DNA of 26,736 nt from JAZKFR01 sp040386295 (lineage in GTDB: Bacteria > Pseudomonadota > Gammaproteobacteria > Burkholderiales > Rhodocyclaceae). This document shows positions 23,857-26,736 of the stretch, piece by piece (within the stretch, counting starts at the first letter, position 1; each line of letters begins with the position of its first letter). The position numbers and the translations under genes are program-made. A model generated the notes under the pieces. The model ran no database searches and had not been told where the DNA came from. It saw only the letters and a list, made by a program, of their open reading frames with translations. The stretch lies in contig JAZKFR010000181.1 of NCBI GenBank assembly GCA_040386295.1, positions 1 to 26,736 on the forward strand, written 5' to 3'.

Positions 23857-23865
23857 TGCTAGAAT
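23857..23865 (+). promoter_or_regulatory. Extended -10 promoter element of the second helicase gene
   Basis: TGCTAGAAT is identical to the rhlE element. With a start near 23872 the leader would be about 310 bases. The -35 region is weak. Confidence 0.38.
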
Positions 23866-23886
23866 GTCGGTTCTGTGTTTTTGCTT

Positions 23887-23912
23887 GGGTTTGTTTTTTA
23901 CAACCCTTTTTT
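23887..23912 (+). terminator. Terminator-like hairpin early in the helicase leader
   Basis: GGGTTTGT (23887-23894) pairs with ACAACCC (23900-23906), with one bulged T and a five-T loop, and is followed at once by six T. The form is that of a small intrinsic terminator. No plus-strand gene ends before it, so it could be an attenuator about 15 bases after the proposed transcription start. The stem is weak (7 pairs). Confidence 0.38.
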
Positions 23913-23997
23913 GGCAAGATACAAAGCGCATCGCAACCCTAGCCGCAAACATAAAGCCATCATGCCTTTCACCGGTGTCGATTCATTACACTGTCTT

Positions 23998-24016
23998 GGC
24001 ACAAAGCTTTTGTGCC
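23998..24016 (+). promoter_or_regulatory. Perfect 8-bp hairpin in the helicase leader
   Basis: GGCACAAA-GCT-TTTGTGCC is a perfect 8-bp stem with a 3-base loop, about 170 bases before the ATG, and has no T-run after it. Its right arm is part of the word TTTGTGCCGAA, which also occurs in the rhlE leader. The rest of 23706-24182 carries no gene that I can support; a 136-codon frame there overlaps the helicase start and looks spurious. Confidence 0.45.
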
Positions 24017-24182
24017 GAAATCTCTAAGAGCTCCTGTTTCTCTAAGCGTTTTCTGCTATTTCGTTGTTTGTTCGTTGCTTGCTTTTTGGGCGATTCTGAT
24101 ATCGCTCTGAGTGGGTTCGCGTTGCATTTTTTGCGCCCAAGTGCCTGTTGGCCTAGGGGCGATCATTTAACGAAAGAAAAAT

Positions 24183-25784
24183 ATGACTTTTGCAGAATTG
24201 GGTCTCCATGCAGACCTTCTTAAAGCTTTAACTGATTCAGGCTATACCGATCCGACGCCGGTTCAGGCGCAAGCGATTCCGGCTGCGTTGGCTGGACGTG
24301 ATCTGATGGTTTCTTCACAAACCGGCTCGGGTAAAACCGCCGCCTTTATGCTGCCAGCCTTGCATTTGTTCGCTGGGCAAGAGCGTCCTAGTTTTGTTCC
24401 TGGTGCTGCTCCGGCACGGCGCACACCGAACCAGTCGCGTCAGTCTGCGCAGTCGCGTGGTCATGATCGTCCTCGCTTTCAACCCGCTAAGCCGAAAATG
24501 TTGGTGCTGACGCCGACCCGTGAATTGGCTATGCAGGTGACGGCGGCAACGGTGAAATATGGTGCGCAAGTTCGTCGTTTGCAAGCAGTGGCGATTCTTG
24601 GTGGCATGCCTTACCCCAAACAGATGGAGCTGCTCGGACGTAACCCCGAGATTTTGGTCGCGACGCCTGGTCGTCTGATCGACCATATGGAATCGGGCAA
24701 AATTGATTTCTCTGACCTACAAGTGCTGGTACTTGATGAAGCCGATCGAATGCTCGATATGGGCTTTATCGACGACATCGAAAAAATTGTGATGGCGACC
24801 CCGGCGACGCGGCAGACCATGTTGTTCTCGGCCACCCTCGACGGGATGGTTGGGCAGATGGCACGCCGTATGACGCGCGATGCCTTGTTGATTCAAGTTG
24901 CTGCTTCTTCAGACAAGCACGACAACATTGAACAACGCATGCACTTTGTTGATGATTTGTCGCACAAAAACCGTTTGCTCGACCATTTGCTGCGCGATGT
25001 TTCGATCAATCAGGCGGTTGTGTTTACTGCGACCAAACGCGATGCCGACACGATTACCGATCGTTTGAATATCGCCGGCTTGAACGCCGCTGCGTTGCAT
25101 GGCGACATGCACCAAGGCGCGCGTAACCGTACCTTGACGGCGCTGCGTCGTGGCGAAGTGCGTGTTTTGGTTGCGACAGATGTGGCGGCACGCGGTATTG
25201 ACGTGCCGACGATCACCCATGTGTTCAATTACGACTTGCCGAAATTTGCTGAGGATTATGTGCACCGCATTGGCCGTACCGGACGTGCTGGGCGCAATGG
25301 TTTGGCTATTTCTTTGGTCAATCACGCCGAGCAATTCAACGTTAAGAAAATTGAGCGTTTTACCAAGCAAGTGATTCCTGTTGCCGTGGTCGAAGGCCAT
25401 GAGCCAACACGCCGTGCGCCGGTTGGCGGACGTGGCCCGGGTGGCGCACCGGGCGCGAGGCCGGGCGGACGTCCAGGCTGGAAGTCTGGCGAGAGTCGTG
25501 GCTACGGTAAACCGGCTGGACAACGTAGCGAAGGCGGTTTTAATAAGCCTGCTGCGGCGACTGGCGCGCCGCGCTACGAAGGTTTTGGCCGTCCGACCGG
25601 ACGCGACGCAAACCGTGAAGTAGGACGCGACGGTAATCGTGACAACAGCCGTGACGGCAACGGAGAGCGCGATGGCAATCGAGTTGCCTACGCGGGCAAT
25701 GGTAATAACCGAGGCAATAGCGGTGGTAACGCAAACGGTAATAGCTATGGCAATACGGGGCGCCGCACTTACGGCGATCGCTAA
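24183..25784 (+). CDS. DEAD-box RNA helicase with long Gly/Asn/Arg-rich tail
   Basis: This is a second RhlE-like RNA helicase, 533 residues. Motifs: Q-motif PTPVQAQAIP (25-33), motif I SQTGSGKT (45-52), PTRELA (111-116), TPGRLID, DEAD (185-188), SAT, VLVATDVAARGIDV and HRIGRTGR. Two features set it apart from its neighbour rhlE. A basic, Pro/Arg/Gln/Ser-rich insert of about 35 residues (68-104) lies between motifs I and Ia. The tail of about 130 residues is disordered: first Gly/Arg/Pro-rich (GGRGPGGAPGARPGGRPG), then Arg/Asp/Asn repeats (GRDGNRDNSRDGNGERDGN), then Asn/Gly-rich. Such tails bind RNA and can drive condensate formation. Ribosome-assembly or cold-growth roles are likely by family. 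The ribosome site is weak (GAAAGAAAA), and a strong terminator follows. Confidence 0.93.
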   Translation: MTFAELGLHADLLKALTDSGYTDPTPVQAQAIPAALAGRDLMVSSQTGSGKTAAFMLPALHLFAGQERPSFVPGAAPARRTPNQSRQSAQSRGHDRPRFQPAKPKMLVLTPTRELAMQVTAATVKYGAQVRRLQAVAILGGMPYPKQMELLGRNPEILVATPGRLIDHMESGKIDFSDLQVLVLDEADRMLDMGFIDDIEKIVMATPATRQTMLFSATLDGMVGQMARRMTRDALLIQVAASSDKHDNIEQRMHFVDDLSHKNRLLDHLLRDVSINQAVVFTATKRDADTITDRLNIAGLNAAALHGDMHQGARNRTLTALRRGEVRVLVATDVAARGIDVPTITHVFNYDLPKFAEDYVHRIGRTGRAGRNGLAISLVNHAEQFNVKKIERFTKQVIPVAVVEGHEPTRRAPVGGRGPGGAPGARPGGRPGWKSGESRGYGKPAGQRSEGGFNKPAAATGAPRYEGFGRPTGRDANREVGRDGNRDNSRDGNGERDGNRVAYAGNGNNRGNSGGNANGNSYGNTGRRTYGDR

Positions 25785-25821
25785 GCCAGGCGCTGTTTTC
25801 CGCTAAGCAATTCAGCCTAAC

Positions 25822-25859
25822 ACTGGCGTCCCGCTTGATCGAGCTGGACGCCAGTTTTA
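25822..25859 (+). terminator. Intrinsic terminator of the helicase gene
   Basis: ACTGGCGTCC (25822-25831) and GGACGCCAGT (25846-25855) form a perfect GC-rich 10-bp stem with a 14-base loop and run into TTTT. It lies 37 bases after the stop. This is the clearest terminator in the window. Confidence 0.85.
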
Positions 25860-25929
25860 CGTGTGGGTTTTGCCTTGCGCAGAGACAATAAGACAATACG
25901 TCGATTAAACGTTTTAACCGAGGTGGTAC

Positions 25930-26736
25930 ATGGATTCCTCTCTGCCCAGCAGTCTGTTCAAAGCCTACGATATTCGCGGCATCGTCGGCAAAACTTTAAG
26001 CGCTGAGATTGTCCGCCGCATTGGCCATGGTCTAGGCAGTTTGGCGCGCGAGCGTGGACAAAGCGCGATTGCTGTGGGACGTGACGGGCGTCTCTCTGGA
26101 CCTGAGTTTTCAGCGGCTTTAGCGCAAGGCATTAACGCGGCCGGCGTCGATGTGTTTGATCTTGGTTGTGTGCCAACGCCGCTGAGTTATTTCGCCGCGC
26201 ATGAGTTGGCTTGCCACAGCTGTGTTTCGGTCACGGGCAGCCATAATCCACCGGATTACAACGGCTTGAAAATGGTGATCGCTGGCGAAACCTTAGCGGG
26301 TGAGGCGATTCAAGCGCTGCGTCGACGCATTGAGCAGGGNNNNNNNNNNACAGCTGTCGTTTGGCAGCGGACGTGTACTGAAGGCCGACGTGCGTAGCGC
26401 GTATCTCGAGCGCATTGTTGCCGACGTGCGTTTGCAACGCCCGATGCGCGTGGTGGTTGATGCCGGCAACGGCGTCGCCGGGGCGATTGCGCCTGAGCTA
26501 CTGCGTCGTCTCGGTTGTACGGTGAGCGAGCTGTTTTGTCAGGTTGATGGACATTTTCCTAACCATCACCCCGATCCGTCTAAGCCTGAGAATTTGCGCG
26601 ATTTAATCGCTAGCGTGCGCGCCGGTGACGCTGAGCTGGGCTTGGCGTTTGACGGCGACGGCGATCGTCTTGGCGTGGTGACCAAGCAGGGGGACATCAT
26701 TTACCCAGACCGCCAGCTGATGTTGTTTGCCGCCGA
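25930..26736 (+). CDS. Phosphomannomutase/phosphoglucomutase (partial, with an assembly gap)
   Basis: This alpha-D-phosphohexomutase family enzyme interconverts 1- and 6-phosphates of mannose or glucose for lipopolysaccharide, exopolysaccharide and nucleotide-sugar synthesis. Visible: FKAYDIRGIVG at the N-terminus, the active-site phosphoserine loop VTGSHNPPDYNGLK (Ser104), VVVDAGNGVAGA and VDGHFPNHHPDPSKPENL after the gap, and the metal-binding loop FDGDGDRLGVV. A good ribosome site (GAGGTGG) precedes the ATG. Ten N (26340-26349) interrupt it; downstream coding resumes one frame off if the N count is taken literally, so the true gap length is a multiple of three. The C-terminal half lies beyond the window. 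The AlgC/ManB type is likely. Confidence 0.93.
26340..26349. other. Assembly gap (10 N)
   Basis: Ten undetermined bases lie inside the phosphohexomutase gene. The frame before (IEQ-G) and the frame after (QLSFGSGRVLKADV) are both clearly coding but differ by one base if 10 is taken literally. The N-run therefore stands for an unknown length and is not evidence of a frameshift. Confidence 0.95.

Noticed and set aside
23813..24223. Plus-strand 136-codon frame running into the second helicase gene
   Set aside because: It overlaps the helicase start in another frame, has no ribosome site, and covers the leader hairpins.

Overview
The window is about 26.7 kb of bacterial chromosome with roughly 50-55 % GC by eye. 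The gene content points to a betaproteobacterium, most likely of the order Burkholderiales. The markers are pilMNOPQ next to aroK-aroB, petABC next to sspA-sspB, a lysine/alanine-rich histone H1-like protein ending in a WPFPTG-type motif, and a cytochrome b with PVWY in place of PEWY. No phage, insertion sequence, CRISPR array, tRNA or rRNA was seen. Most genes are core housekeeping genes. What is less ordinary lies between them.

Left half, all on the minus strand. Read in the direction of transcription there are three blocks. (1) pilM-N-O-P-Q, the inner-membrane platform and outer-membrane secretin of the type IV pilus; each gene overlaps the next by 4 bases. A hairpin follows pilQ. (2) aroK-aroB-dgt: shikimate kinase, 3-dehydroquinate synthase and a dNTP triphosphohydrolase-like protein, all overlapping. 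(3) petA-petB-petC (the cytochrome bc1 complex), then sspA and sspB. sspA and sspB are about 320 bases apart and a repeat-like inverted element sits between them.

Middle, plus strand: uvrB (TTG start), a low-molecular-weight protein tyrosine phosphatase, folD and purE (4-base overlap; formyl-folate supply coupled to purine synthesis), then a 600-base gap and the histone H1-like gene. The gap holds a candidate promoter and a possible 46-codon minus-strand gene whose start position carries ACG. The histone gene faces slyD (minus strand), with a second repeat-like element between them.

Right part: an RhlE-type DEAD-box helicase, an MFS transporter, rsuA (minus strand), a second DEAD-box helicase with a long Gly/Asn/Arg-rich tail, and the start of a phosphomannomutase/phosphoglucomutase interrupted by 10 N. 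The two helicase genes have long leaders. Both leaders begin near a TGCTAGAAT extended -10, both share two 11-base words, and both contain stem-loops. One also has a terminator-like hairpin. They may be under RNA-level control and are the best lead for something not yet described. Nothing in the window amounts to an obviously new multi-gene system.
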